DNA of 44,928 nucleotides from W0P28-013 sp963593685 (GCA_963593685.1 CAVBBP010000016.1:1-44928), one strand, 5' to 3'. Shown: positions 1-7,136, numbered from the stretch's first letter. Notes: generated by a model from the sequence alone, not told the origin. Translations and numbers: made by a program.

Positions 1-2194
1 ACGGCTTTCCAATTTTATTGAACGGAGCTATTTCGAGGATGTTTGCCTTTTCAAAGTCGAGGATGCCATTCTCTGCATATTTGTCGAGGAGAGCCTCCAA
101 TACTTCACGAGCCTTACCTTTGTACTTGCCGAAGTAGTTACGCTCCTTCACATTGTTGGCACGCGCCTTCCGAGTAAGTGGCTGTTGGTCAAAAGCCACA
201 TGACAAATAATGTCGAATATGTCTGCCTTCTCCAAAGCCGGGTTAGCCTCTCTCACTGCGTCTATCAATATGTAATATTCCTTAAGTTCGTCCATGATGG
301 CCTGTTTGCGCTCCGCTGCGGTCCATTTTTGGATAAACTTGTCGAGGCTTTCGAAGTGTCGGCGAATATGCGTTCGTGCAAAGGCCTGCACACTCTCTGT
401 TTTCATTGTCTTTCCGTCTTCACCCAATACTGATACTATCTCGTGAGCGATACGAATGTCCGTACCTTCGATGGTGTATTTTTCGCGTGTATTGGGAGCG
501 CATTCGCCTACCAAAATAGGTTTTTCGTTGTCTAGGAATATGTATTTTTTCGTCGAAAGTTCGCTGGGCGGTTCGGGGGCACCGTCAAAGTCGGGGTCTT
601 TGAACTTGGCGGTAGCATTGCGAAAGTCGAGTATCTCCAAATGCCACTTGCCTTTGTCCTTGCGCAGACGCGTGCCACGACCGATAATCTGCTTGAACTC
701 TGTCATCGATCCAATCTCCTTGTCTATGACTATAAGTCCGCAGGTCTTGCAATCCACACCCGTAGAAAGCATATCAGATGTTGTTACGATAACTGGATAC
801 GGTTCATCTACGCTGATGAAGTTGTCGAGTTGTTTCTTGCCTTCGTGGTCTTCACCAACAATGCGCGTAACATAGTGAGGTGACTTGCGGCACATGTCTT
901 GGTTCATATTTATCAAGAGAGTCCGCATTTCTGCTGCCTCCTCTATGTCTGAGCAGAATACGATGGTTTTGGTCATTCTGCCGATATTTTTCAGCATTTG
1001 CGTAATGCGGTGCGCCACTATTTTTCGGCGCATTCGTATCGCAAGGTCGCGTCCGAAATTCTGTCGCTGATACAGTTTGTCTTCTATTTCTTTGCCAAAC
1101 AGGTCGAGTTCGCCCTCTTCGGGTGTCCAACCTTGCAGGTCGATGTTGAGAAAGTCTGCCGTTACACGATATGGAGCCAAGAATCCGTCGTTGATGCCTT
1201 GCAACAACGAATAGGTATAGACTGGATCGCCAAAGTAATCGAGGTTGTTTGCCCCTTCTTCTGCCTTAGGCGTTGCTGTCATACCGATTTGCGTAGCCGT
1301 ATTGAAGTATTCCAGCACTTTACGCCATGCAGAATCGTCTTTTGCGCTACCACGGTGACACTCGTCCACTATAATCAAATCGAAAAAGTTCGGCTGCACC
1401 TCCAAAAATGGATCGGGTTTACCTTCGCTGCCCACTAACTGATGATAGAGTGCCATATAGACCTCGTATGCTGAGTCGATTTTCTCTTCGCCCTCGCCAA
1501 CGCTTGTAATCTTGGTCATGAACTTCTTAAAAGGCTTGAAGTCCTGCGCCATGGTCTGGTCGATGAGGATATTGCGGTCTGCCAAATAGAGAATCTTCTT
1601 CTTTGCGCCACTCTTGTGCAAGCGGTGTATGATTTGAAAAGCAGTAAGCGTTTTGCCCGTTCCCGTAGCCATAACCACCAATATGCGTTGCTGCCCTCGA
1701 GCAATGGCTTCTACCGTGCGGTCGATGGCAATGCGCTGATAATAGCGCGGTTCGTGGCTGTAAGCATCAAAGTAGAAGGGCGTTTCGACAATGCGCTGCT
1801 CTTCTGGCGTGTAGTTTTTTGCTTCAAGATAACGCCGATAGAGTTCTTCTTCTGTCGGAAATTGGTCTAACATCAACTCCGTTTCCTTGCCTGTGATGAA
1901 ATCGTGTTCCAAAAAACCGTCGCCGTTGCTTGCGTAGGCAAAATTCAAATCCAAAATGCGAGCATACTCCATGGCTTGCTGTATGCCAGCACCAACGGCG
2001 TGCTTATTATCTTTGACCTCGACTACGGCAATGGGCTTTCCTTTATGATACAACAAATAGTCCGCCTTTTTGCCCTCAGCAACAGAGTGTTGACTGCCAG
2101 CCACAAGCACACGACCATCGGTGAAGTAATACTCTTCACGCATATTCACAGGAACTTCCCAACCTTTGTCTTTTAAGGCTGGTGAAATGAACAT
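1..2194 (-). CDS. hsdR: Type I restriction endonuclease subunit R (HsdR), 3' end cut by window edge
   Basis: Motor and nuclease subunit of a type I restriction-modification complex, which translocates DNA with ATP and cleaves unmodified DNA. The frame is open from 2194 to base 1 (about 731 codons) and continues beyond the window. From the N-terminus I read a PD-(D/E)xK nuclease core (GKKADYLLYH, then VVEVKD, with QQAMEY after it; about residues 41-77), Walker A MATGTGKT (about 175-182), the DEAD-like box VDECH (about 276-280), TATP (about 306-309) and motif VI QIIGRGTR (about 502-509). This is the order of EcoEI-like HsdR proteins. The start at 2194 (MFISPALK) is the first ATG after an in-frame stop. 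An ATG at 2241 (MDINKKE) reads towards this frame but is shifted by one base at an A4 run. No hsdM or hsdS is visible; they may lie to the left. Confidence 0.93.
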   Translation of the reverse strand, partial: MFISPALKDKGWEVPVNMREEYYFTDGRVLVAGSQHSVAEGKKADYLLYHKGKPIAVVEVKDNKHAVGAGIQQAMEYARILDLNFAYASNGDGFLEHDFITGKETELMLDQFPTEEELYRRYLEAKNYTPEEQRIVETPFYFDAYSHEPRYYQRIAIDRTVEAIARGQQRILVVMATGTGKTLTAFQIIHRLHKSGAKKKILYLADRNILIDQTMAQDFKPFKKFMTKITSVGEGEEKIDSAYEVYMALYHQLVGSEGKPDPFLEVQPNFFDLIIVDECHRGSAKDDSAWRKVLEYFNTATQIGMTATPKAEEGANNLDYFGDPVYTYSLLQGINDGFLAPYRVTADFLNIDLQGWTPEEGELDLFGKEIEDKLYQRQNFGRDLAIRMRRKIVAHRITQMLKNIGRMTKTIVFCSDIEEAAEMRTLLINMNQDMCRKSPHYVTRIVGEDHEGKKQLDNFISVDEPYPVIVTTSDMLSTGVDCKTCGLIVIDKEIGSMTEFKQIIGRGTRLRKDKGKWHLEILDFRNATAKFKDPDFDGAPEPPSELSTKKYIFLDNEKPILVGECAPNTREKYTIEGTDIRIAHEIVSVLGEDGKTMKTESVQAFARTHIRRHFESLDKFIQKWTAAERKQAIMDELKEYYILIDAVREANPALEKADIFDIICHVAFDQQPLTRKARANNVKERNYFGKYKGKAREVLEALLDKYAENGILDFEKANILEIAPFNKIGKP

Positions 2195-2307
2195 AGTCCG
2201 TATTTCTTGTTCTTTAAGTTCTTTCTTGTTAATGTCCATACCCGCGAAAAATTTGTCAGTTTGCAAAATTCATCGTACGCCATTTTTTGCCCGATGCTAC
2301 TACAGTG

Positions 2308-2315
2308 CAAAGATA
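2308..2315 (-). promoter_or_regulatory. -7 box upstream of hsdR
   Basis: On the minus strand this reads TATCTTTG followed by CACTG, matching the Bacteroidota -7 consensus TAnnTTTG. It would start transcription near 2301, giving a leader of about 105 nt to the hsdR start at 2194. I see no clear TTTG at the expected -33 distance. Confidence 0.55.
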
Positions 2316-2462
2316 ACAAAATTCTTTCGAAAATGGAATGTTTAGCAAACTGTCCCCATTCTGATTATAATCATTGAATCATAAAATTATTGATTCATTG
2401 AGCAAAACCTATTAACTTTTCAACGACCGTTCAACTAGAAATTTGAAAGTCTGAAATCTAGC

Positions 2463-2499
2463 AAAAAAAAAATAGAAACCACCTTTGTGATGATTTCTA
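2463..2499 (-). terminator. Intrinsic terminator of the SDR gene
   Basis: TAGAAA (2473-2478) and TTTCTA (2494-2499) form a stem, with further partial pairing inside (CCAC/GTG). On the minus strand the stem is followed by ten T residues (A-run 2463-2472). It lies 34 bp past the stop of the SDR gene, as expected for its terminator. Confidence 0.6.
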
Positions 2500-2532
2500 C
2501 TCATTTTGTAGCGATAGCGATCTTTTGCGCTG

Positions 2533-3405
2533 CTAATAGGCTGTCCAAGCGCCATCGGTTACGAATATGGCGCCATTTACGAACGAGGCTTCGTCGGAGG
2601 CGAGAAAGAGGACGACTTTGGCAATCTCGTCGGGAGTGCATTTTCGCATATTCGTGATGTAACCTTCGGTGATTTTGTCTTCAATCTCTTTCCAATGTTC
2701 AATGGATTGGTCGCGTGCGGTCTTTGAGCCTGCCAGTTTTTCGCTATTGATGCGCAGATTGGTCTCTACTCTACCCGGCGCCACGGCGTTGCAACGAATG
2801 TTCTTCTCTTTGTAGTTGAACGCCACATTTTTGGTCAGTCCCACCAAAGCGTGTTTCGATGCCACATAAGCCGCTCCGCCACCGCGCGCGCCTGTCAGTC
2901 CAGCAATGGAGGCCGTATTGACAATAACTCCGCCGCCCTGCTTCTCAAAAATTGGAATCACCTTGCGGATTCCGCGCATGGGCGCATTCAGATTGGTTTC
3001 CAGCACTTTGTACCATAGGTCGTCGCTGACCTCACCGACAGGCATCAACTCGTCGAAAATGCCCGCATTATTCACCAAAATGTCCAGCCGTCCATATTTC
3101 GCCAATGCGGCATCGACCATTTTCTGAATGTCCGACTCTTTGGTTACATCTGCTTCCACGCCTATCACATCAAATCCCTGCTGGGTGAGCGAGGCGACGG
3201 TTTCGTCCAAGGTGGTTTTGTTGATATCGACCAGCACCACTTTGGCTTTTTCTTGGGCAAACAGTGTGGCGATAGCCCTGCCGTTGCCAGAGGCTGCTCC
3301 CGTAACAAGAGCAATTTTGTTGTTCAGCCGCGCACTCTGTGCGAAGGCTTGTCCTGCAAATTGACTTAAAATAACTGCCATTGCTAAAAAAATAATTTTT
3401 TTCAT
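2533..3405 (-). CDS. SDR-family oxidoreductase with an N-terminal signal peptide
   Basis: Classical short-chain dehydrogenase/reductase, 290 aa. Visible motifs: Rossmann glycine motif TGAASGNG (35-42), an acidic Asp at the end of the second strand (D60, suggesting NAD rather than NADP), NNAG (112-115) and the catalytic S166-Y180-K184 set (YVASK). The C-terminal region ends in DGAWTAY. The oddity is the N-terminus: a charged MKK, a hydrophobic stretch of about 15 residues and an AFA-like cleavage site near residue 22, i.e. a Sec-type signal peptide in front of a normally cytoplasmic fold. No internal Met could serve as an alternative start before the catalytic domain. The substrate is unknown; the family includes FabG-like and sugar or steroid dehydrogenases. 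It is divergent from an AraC-family regulator, its probable controller. Confidence 0.88.
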   Translation of the reverse strand: MKKIIFLAMAVILSQFAGQAFAQSARLNNKIALVTGAASGNGRAIATLFAQEKAKVVLVDINKTTLDETVASLTQQGFDVIGVEADVTKESDIQKMVDAALAKYGRLDILVNNAGIFDELMPVGEVSDDLWYKVLETNLNAPMRGIRKVIPIFEKQGGGVIVNTASIAGLTGARGGGAAYVASKHALVGLTKNVAFNYKEKNIRCNAVAPGRVETNLRINSEKLAGSKTARDQSIEHWKEIEDKITEGYITNMRKCTPDEIAKVVLFLASDEASFVNGAIFVTDGAWTAY

Positions 3406-3433
3406 ACACTTTGATATTTTTTGTTTTTCGTTG

Positions 3434-3441
3434 CAAAAGTA
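3434..3441 (-). promoter_or_regulatory. -7 box of the SDR gene
   Basis: Minus-strand TACTTTTG fits TAnnTTTG, predicting a start near 3427 and a leader of about 20 nt to the ATG at 3405. It lies against the outward promoter of the AraC-family gene, so the two promoters sit back to back within about 40 bp. Confidence 0.55.
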
Positions 3442-3445
3442 GATG

Positions 3446-3474
3446 TTTGCGTATGTTTATTTTTTGTATATTTG
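3446..3474 (+). promoter_or_regulatory. Promoter of the AraC-family regulator
   Basis: TTTG (3446-3449), a 17-bp spacer and TATATTTG (3467-3474) match the Bacteroidota -33/-7 pattern. This rules out the upstream in-frame ATG at 3443 as the start, because it lies inside the promoter. The start at 3485 is used instead. Confidence 0.65.
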
Positions 3475-3484
3475 CACCAAAATA

Positions 3485-4351
3485 ATGGAGTTTTCTGCTA
3501 TGTGGAAAGAAAATTTATACCGCCCGATCGAAGTGCTTTTGCGGGAACACGACGATTTTCCATTGGGAGAACATCAGCACTCTTTCTACGAAATGGTTTA
3601 CATCATCGATGGAACTGGCTATTTCGACGCGTCTGTTTTTGGGAGCAGTCAAGGGCATTCTGCCTATCACAAGGGCGATCTGTTTCTGATTCCGCCCGAT
3701 TGTCCGCACATATTCGAGGTGAAAACTCGCAGCCAATTCATCTTCATTCGCTTCACACAAAACTATCTTTCGGATTACGCCAACTACAAATTTGAGCCTT
3801 TTCTCAAGATAAAATATGGCTTTCGGGTCAATTTTTCGGACGATGATTTTCGGACTGTCGGCCAACTGATGCACATAATTTTTCGCGAAACAAGCAATAG
3901 ACAGCACCTGTCCGAACAGTTGTTGCAGTATTATGTGAACGCCATCATTCTGCTCTGCACCAGAAGTTTGTCGGAAATCACATCGGAACACGACAACATC
4001 AACAACAACAAGCCCCAATATATGCTGCAATACATTCAACAGCACATTCATCAGCCCGAATGCCTGAAATTGAACCTGTTGGCCGACAAATTCAATATAT
4101 CGCCCAAATATGTCGGTCGTTTTTTCAAAAGAAATTTTGGCGAGGATTATACGCAATACCTTTTGCGGAACAGGTTGAAACGCGTGGAAGATATGCTAGT
4201 CAATACCAAAATGACGGTCAAAGAGATTGCCATTCAGATGGGATATGTCGATTCGTGCTATCTGAATCGGCTTTTCACCCGGCAATATGGCATTACGCCG
4301 TTGCAATTCAGAAAACAAAATTCGCATCTGTACGGCATGTTAAACGGCTGA
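3485..4351 (+). CDS. AraC-family transcriptional regulator with N-terminal cupin domain
   Basis: Predicted ligand-sensing transcription factor, 288 aa from the start at 3485 (MEFSAMWKEN). The N-terminal half looks like a cupin-type sensor: EHQHSFYEMVYIIDG with the His-rich H-x-H, then GDLFLIPPDCPHIFE. The C-terminal about 100 residues carry two helix-turn-helix motifs (LNLLADKFNISPKYVGRFFKRNFG and a second unit through MTVKEIAIQMGYVDSCY), ending in the family signature GITPLQFRKQ. A second in-frame ATG at 3500 (MWKENLYRP) is also possible. The gene is divergent from the SDR gene, and the shared intergenic region suggests it controls that gene and itself in response to a small molecule, possibly a sugar. 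Confidence 0.9.
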   Translation: MEFSAMWKENLYRPIEVLLREHDDFPLGEHQHSFYEMVYIIDGTGYFDASVFGSSQGHSAYHKGDLFLIPPDCPHIFEVKTRSQFIFIRFTQNYLSDYANYKFEPFLKIKYGFRVNFSDDDFRTVGQLMHIIFRETSNRQHLSEQLLQYYVNAIILLCTRSLSEITSEHDNINNNKPQYMLQYIQQHIHQPECLKLNLLADKFNISPKYVGRFFKRNFGEDYTQYLLRNRLKRVEDMLVNTKMTVKEIAIQMGYVDSCYLNRLFTRQYGITPLQFRKQNSHLYGMLNG

Positions 4352-4380
4352 TTTACAGAAAAATAAGCCTCATAAAAACA

Positions 4381-4414
4381 AAGACGACCTCGGAGTTTGT
4401 TCCAAAGTCGTCTT
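4381..4414. terminator. Bidirectional terminator hairpin between convergent genes
   Basis: AAGACGAC (4381-4388) pairs with GTCGTCTT (4407-4414), an 8-bp perfect stem. It lies between the end of the AraC-family gene (+) and the end of the HIRAN gene (-). A T-rich stretch follows on the plus strand and an A-rich one precedes it, so it may serve both genes. Confidence 0.65.
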
Positions 4415-4498
4415 CGCCAAATAACTTTTTATTCTTTTTATCACTTTACCATAAAATTATTTGCTTTTTTCATACAAAATGGTCTGATTTTCAGTGGA

Positions 4499-4894
4499 TT
4501 ACTTTTTCCGCAGCAGATTCACACGAATGCGGATTTGCTGATTGGGGTGTTCGTCGGGAAGAAAGCCCGAAATGCGGCACTCGAAAATTCCGCCGTGCCC
4601 AAAATCCAATAGCGTGGCCAGTTCGCTGTTGCAGGTAGCTGGAAGGTAGCCCACATGAACCGCCTCCAATTTTTTATTGCCAACTGTAATAACTTGTGAA
4701 TCAACACCTTCGGGCATCTCTTTGGGCGCATAGAAGAGCGCAATGGCATTGTGGTCGTATCTGTTTTCGTCTTCGCGCACCATATAGAGAGGCTCGCCGA
4801 CCTTCATTTGCGGCCGCACAGCGTAACCATCGTGGTGTTCGAACGCTGCCAAATTGCAGTTCAGAAATTCGATTTTGTTCTTTTCGAGTAACAT
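4499..4894 (-). CDS. Small HIRAN-domain protein
   Basis: 131 aa, essentially one HIRAN domain. The core reads GEPLYMVREDENRYDHNAIA, followed by VITVGN, then VHVGYLPA, then the pattern ...LLDFG..FECRISG. HIRAN domains occur in eukaryotic HLTF/Rad5-type helicases, where they bind DNA ends, and as short stand-alone proteins in bacteria whose roles are not well defined. No second domain is present and the length is typical of stand-alone members. The gene is monocistronic, converging on the AraC-family gene. DNA binding is inferred from the family only. Confidence 0.75.
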   Translation of the reverse strand: MLLEKNKIEFLNCNLAAFEHHDGYAVRPQMKVGEPLYMVREDENRYDHNAIALFYAPKEMPEGVDSQVITVGNKKLEAVHVGYLPATCNSELATLLDFGHGGIFECRISGFLPDEHPNQQIRIRVNLLRKK

Positions 4895-4957
4895 AATTTT
4901 GCTGTAAATCAGGGATTTCGTAGTTCATCGTCGAGCCTTCGTGTCTGATTTCAAGTG

Positions 4958-4965
4958 CAAAATTA
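4958..4965 (-). promoter_or_regulatory. -7 box upstream of the HIRAN gene
   Basis: Minus-strand TAATTTTG followed by CACTTG matches TAnnTTTG. Start near 4951 is predicted, with a leader of about 55 nt to the ATG at 4894. Confidence 0.45.
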
Positions 4966-5035
4966 CTCCATGCGACTGACACCACAAGTCAGCCACCAAA
5001 AAAAATGCAAAATTTTTATAGAAATCCCCACAAAA

Positions 5036-5330
5036 TAGTGAGAAAGTGAGTAAAGTGTGAAAGTGAAAAGTCTATAAAGTGGAAAGTGTATAAAGTTTGT
5101 AAAGTTTATAAAGTCTATAAAGTCTATAAAGTAGAAAGTAAAAAGTAGGGATGCACCGAGTGCGTCCGAGAAGGTTATAGGTGAGAGGTTATCGTTTATA
5201 GACAAAAGACCAAGACGAAAACTAAGACTTAAGGCTTTTCCCCCTATCGGGGGAAATGGGAAAGGTGGCTACGAGAAAAATTAACAATGAATAATAATTG
5301 CGGTTCGACAGGCTCACCGCCCGACTGGCC
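5036..5330 (+). repeat. Intergenic word block, plus orientation (reversed relative to flanking genes)
   Basis: No gene is seen here. In order it contains: tandem AAAGT/TATAAAG units (about 5036-5147), the palindrome GGATGCAC-N3-GTGCGTCC (5149-5167), a GGTTATAGG word, the hairpin TTTCCCCC-tatc-GGGGGAAA (5237-5256) with its usual tail GGGAAAGG, and a 23-bp element GCGGTTCGACAGGCTCACC... (5300-5322). In other gaps this series reads in the direction of the adjacent genes; here it reads plus while both flanking genes are on the minus strand. Confidence 0.7.
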
Positions 5331-5354
5331 GCCTTGCAATAAGTGCGCCCCTGC

Positions 5355-5395
5355 AAAAAAAAACAGCGAAGCCCCGCAACAGTAGCAGGGCTTCG
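5355..5395. terminator. Intrinsic terminator of the small lipoprotein gene
   Basis: CGAAGCCC (5367-5374) pairs with GGGCTTCG (5388-5395). On the minus strand the stem is followed by a T9 run (A-run 5355-5363), 25 bp past the stop at 5420. Five T residues on the other side make it look bidirectional. Confidence 0.8.
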
Positions 5396-5419
5396 TTTTT
5401 GTCTGTAAAAAAATGACTA

Positions 5420-5707
5420 CTAAAAATCAAAATTTTTTGCGAAACAATCGTCTTCGCCCGAAGCCTTGACATGCTTTTTCTTGTCGACACTCACGCTACA
5501 GCCTTCGGCTTCAAAATCTTTTTTGTACTCATCGATGTCCTTGTTAATGTCGTCTTTCGTGCCCCAGTCATAGACTGTTACTGATTCAGACACGCCATCA
5601 CAAGTAATGGTTCCTGTGATTTTCCAGCATCTCTCTTTGTTGCTGCACGAAGTCATTCCAAGCACAGCGGCGGCCACGATGGCCACGGTCAAATACACTT
5701 TTTTCAT
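5420..5707 (-). CDS. Small putative lipoprotein with four cysteines in the mature part
   Basis: 95 aa, not recognised. The N-terminus has a short charged start (MKK), a hydrophobic stretch and a lipobox-like GMTSC, predicting lipid attachment at Cys21 and export. The mature domain is about 75 residues with four more cysteines (RCW, TCDG, GCSV, DDCF), enough for two disulfides, and is rich in Lys and Asp. It has its own terminator (5355-5395). A candidate promoter at 5804-5836 would give a leader of about 90 nt. That leader contains a sequence complementary to the candidate small RNA at 5927-5990. Function unknown. Confidence 0.75.
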   Translation of the reverse strand: MKKVYLTVAIVAAAVLGMTSCSNKERCWKITGTITCDGVSESVTVYDWGTKDDINKDIDEYKKDFEAEGCSVSVDKKKHVKASGEDDCFAKNFDF

Positions 5708-5758
5708 TGCATTTTGTTTTTAATGGTTATTAATTTAGTGAATTGATTAAACGAACGA

Positions 5759-5782
5759 TTAATTGCTACACTTTTGGAACAC
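5759..5782 (-). promoter_or_regulatory. Candidate sRNA pairing site in the lipoprotein leader
   Basis: Plus-strand 5759-5775 (TTAATTGCTACACTTTT) is repeated exactly at 5969-5985, the 3' arm of the candidate sRNA hairpin. TTGGAACAC at 5774-5782 is repeated at 5929-5937, near the sRNA 5' end. On the minus-strand lipoprotein mRNA both segments are therefore complementary to the sRNA, over 17 and 9 nt. Pairing is an inference from sequence only. Confidence 0.45.
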
Positions 5783-5803
5783 TTTGTTTGCAACAGAAAA
5801 AAG

Positions 5804-5836
5804 CCAACCTAAAAACCACTTTATTTTGTTCACAAA
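5804..5836 (-). promoter_or_regulatory. Candidate promoter of the small lipoprotein gene
   Basis: Minus strand: TTTG (5836-5833), 21-bp spacer, TAGGTTGG (5811-5804). The -7 box differs from TAnnTTTG at one base. Transcription would start near 5797, placing the 5759-5782 complementarity site near the 5' end of the mRNA. Confidence 0.4.
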
Positions 5837-5889
5837 TCATGATTTTTCCCTTTTTTATGGGGAAAAAAATTAATTTTTTTTAGAAAAAA

Positions 5890-5920
5890 TTTGTTTTCTG
5901 AAAATTATTGTGTACCTTTG
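5890..5920 (+). promoter_or_regulatory. Consensus promoter with no ORF downstream
   Basis: TTTG (5890-5893), a 19-bp spacer and TACCTTTG (5913-5920) form one of the best-matching Bacteroidota promoters in the window. It points on the plus strand, against both flanking genes. No ORF follows; instead a strong hairpin with a U-tract begins about 20 nt downstream. It therefore appears to drive a short non-coding transcript. Confidence 0.7.
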
Positions 5921-5926
5921 CAGCAT

Positions 5927-5990
5927 AATTGGAACACATAAAAAAAAGTGTAGCAAAAAAACCTTGGTTTAATTGCTACACTTTTTTGGG
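5927..5990 (+). ncRNA. Candidate small RNA of about 60 nt ending in a 46-nt hairpin
   Basis: Starting about 7 nt after the -7 box, the predicted transcript has a short 5' segment with UUGGAACAC (5929-5937). It then forms a near-perfect hairpin: arms 5942-5963 and 5966-5987 pair over 22 positions with only two mismatches and a UU loop. The arm GTGTAGCAA pairs with TTGCTACAC, and a U6 run ends the hairpin. The structure serves as its own terminator. Both the 5' segment and the 3' arm are complementary to the leader of the neighbouring lipoprotein gene. Alternatives are a bidirectional terminator with a chance promoter, or a remnant of a small mobile element. Expression cannot be judged from sequence. 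Confidence 0.5.
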
Positions 5991-5998
5991 TAAAAAGC

Positions 5999-6190
5999 CT
6001 GCCAAATAAGCAAATCAACAAATCTGCAAATCAACAAAAAAGGACGCGGCATGCCGCGTCCCTACAACCAGCGGTTCGACAGGCTCACCGCCCAACCTGA
6101 AACTTGAAACTTGAAACCAGAAATTAAACCTCGCTAACCATCTGTCATGCGTTAAACTCATCAACCAATCAACCAATCAACCCAATCAAC
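5999..6190 (+). repeat. Intergenic word block, plus orientation (reversed relative to flanking genes)
   Basis: Contains AAATCAAC-type repeats, the 20-bp perfect palindrome GGACGCGGCATGCCGCGTCC (6042-6061), a second exact copy of the 23-bp GCGGTTCGACAGG... element (6071-6093; the other at 5300-5322), CTGAAACTTGAAAC words, GCGTTAAAC and ATCAACC octamers. The block points towards the 3' end of the WYL gene, unlike all other blocks, which point towards a start codon. Confidence 0.7.
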
Positions 6191-6218
6191 CCAATCGAAT
6201 TTTCTCGCGAAACTTGAG

Positions 6219-7136
6219 TTATTTGTAAATCCGATTGAGAAGTGCCGATTCGCGCCGAAACGCTTCGCGCAGATGGTCGGGAGCAAGCACTTCGAGATTG
6301 GAACCGTGCTTGCGCAGTTCCTGTACAAAATCGTAGGTTGGCGCAACACGATAGGTGAAAATGCTGTACGCCGCATTGCATTCGGCCTCCATCTGCGTGC
6401 TGTGAATGGGCAGCGTGCGAATGTAGTTGGCCGCCTCTGCACCGACTTTCACGCGGATAAATTCGGCTTTGTTCAGGCGATGATCCACGCCAAACTGGTT
6501 CTGAAAAAAGTGGCGTGGGTCGAACTCTTTGGGCATTTTGTAGGGTTTGTCGGTGGCAGAAATCTCCTCCATACGGTCGAGCGCATAGACACGTGGATCG
6601 CTCTCTTCTGGGTGGTCGTCGGGCTTGCCAACCAAGTACCAGCGGCGTTTGAACACTTTCAGACAGTAGGGCGCGAGCAGAAACGAATGCCCTTCGGTGC
6701 GGTCGAAACGCTTGTAGGTAACCAGCAAACGGCGATTTTCGCGCATGGCCGAAACGATGGTCGAGAGAAAGCGGCTGCCTTCGGGAATATGCTCGAACAG
6801 AATGCGATTTTGCATATCGCCAGCGATATTGACCATGTTTTTGACGGCAAAAGTATCGATGAGCCAAGCGCGCACGCCCTGCCCTTCGGCATCGCCCAAG
6901 TTGGCGAGCGAATAGCGTTTTGTGGTGTGGTCGCAGACAATTTCGATGCCAAACATTTCGAAAATCGTCTCGCGGTGGCGATGAAAATTCCTTTCGCCAT
7001 ATTCGGTGGCGTGCGTGTCGTTGTAGGCCGAATGCGCCCACCGTCGGTCAATCTCTTCGCGCGAAATTTGCCCTGCGGAATAGATGGTATCGACCAGCCA
7101 TATCAGGCGTTGAAAAAGTTTGTTTTGCGCTGCCAT
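6219..7136 (-). CDS. WYL-domain transcriptional regulator
   Basis: 305 aa from the start at 7136 (MAAQNKLFQR). The N-terminal about 90 residues look like a helix-turn-helix region (QISREEIDRRW, then RETIFEMFGIEI). The C-terminal part is a WYL domain, named from the motif seen here as RRWYLVGK. WYL proteins sense ligands, including nucleic acids and nucleotides, and often control defence or stress genes. An in-frame upstream ATG at 7199 would add 21 residues, but the intrinsic terminator of the preceding tkt gene (7152-7185) lies inside that extension, so 7136 is the better start. It follows tkt in the same direction but seems to be a separate unit. Its targets are unknown. Confidence 0.87.
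   Translation of the reverse strand: MAAQNKLFQRLIWLVDTIYSAGQISREEIDRRWAHSAYNDTHATEYGERNFHRHRETIFEMFGIEIVCDHTTKRYSLANLGDAEGQGVRAWLIDTFAVKNMVNIAGDMQNRILFEHIPEGSRFLSTIVSAMRENRRLLVTYKRFDRTEGHSFLLAPYCLKVFKRRWYLVGKPDDHPEESDPRVYALDRMEEISATDKPYKMPKEFDPRHFFQNQFGVDHRLNKAEFIRVKVGAEAANYIRTLPIHSTQMEAECNAAYSIFTYRVAPTYDFVQELRKHGSNLEVLAPDHLREAFRRESALLNRIYK

Noticed and set aside
2372..2397. TGAATCA/TGATTCA inverted repeat upstream of hsdR as an operator or terminator
   Set aside because: It is AT-rich, short and not placed relative to the -7 box or a gene end in a telling way. Chance is likely in such DNA.
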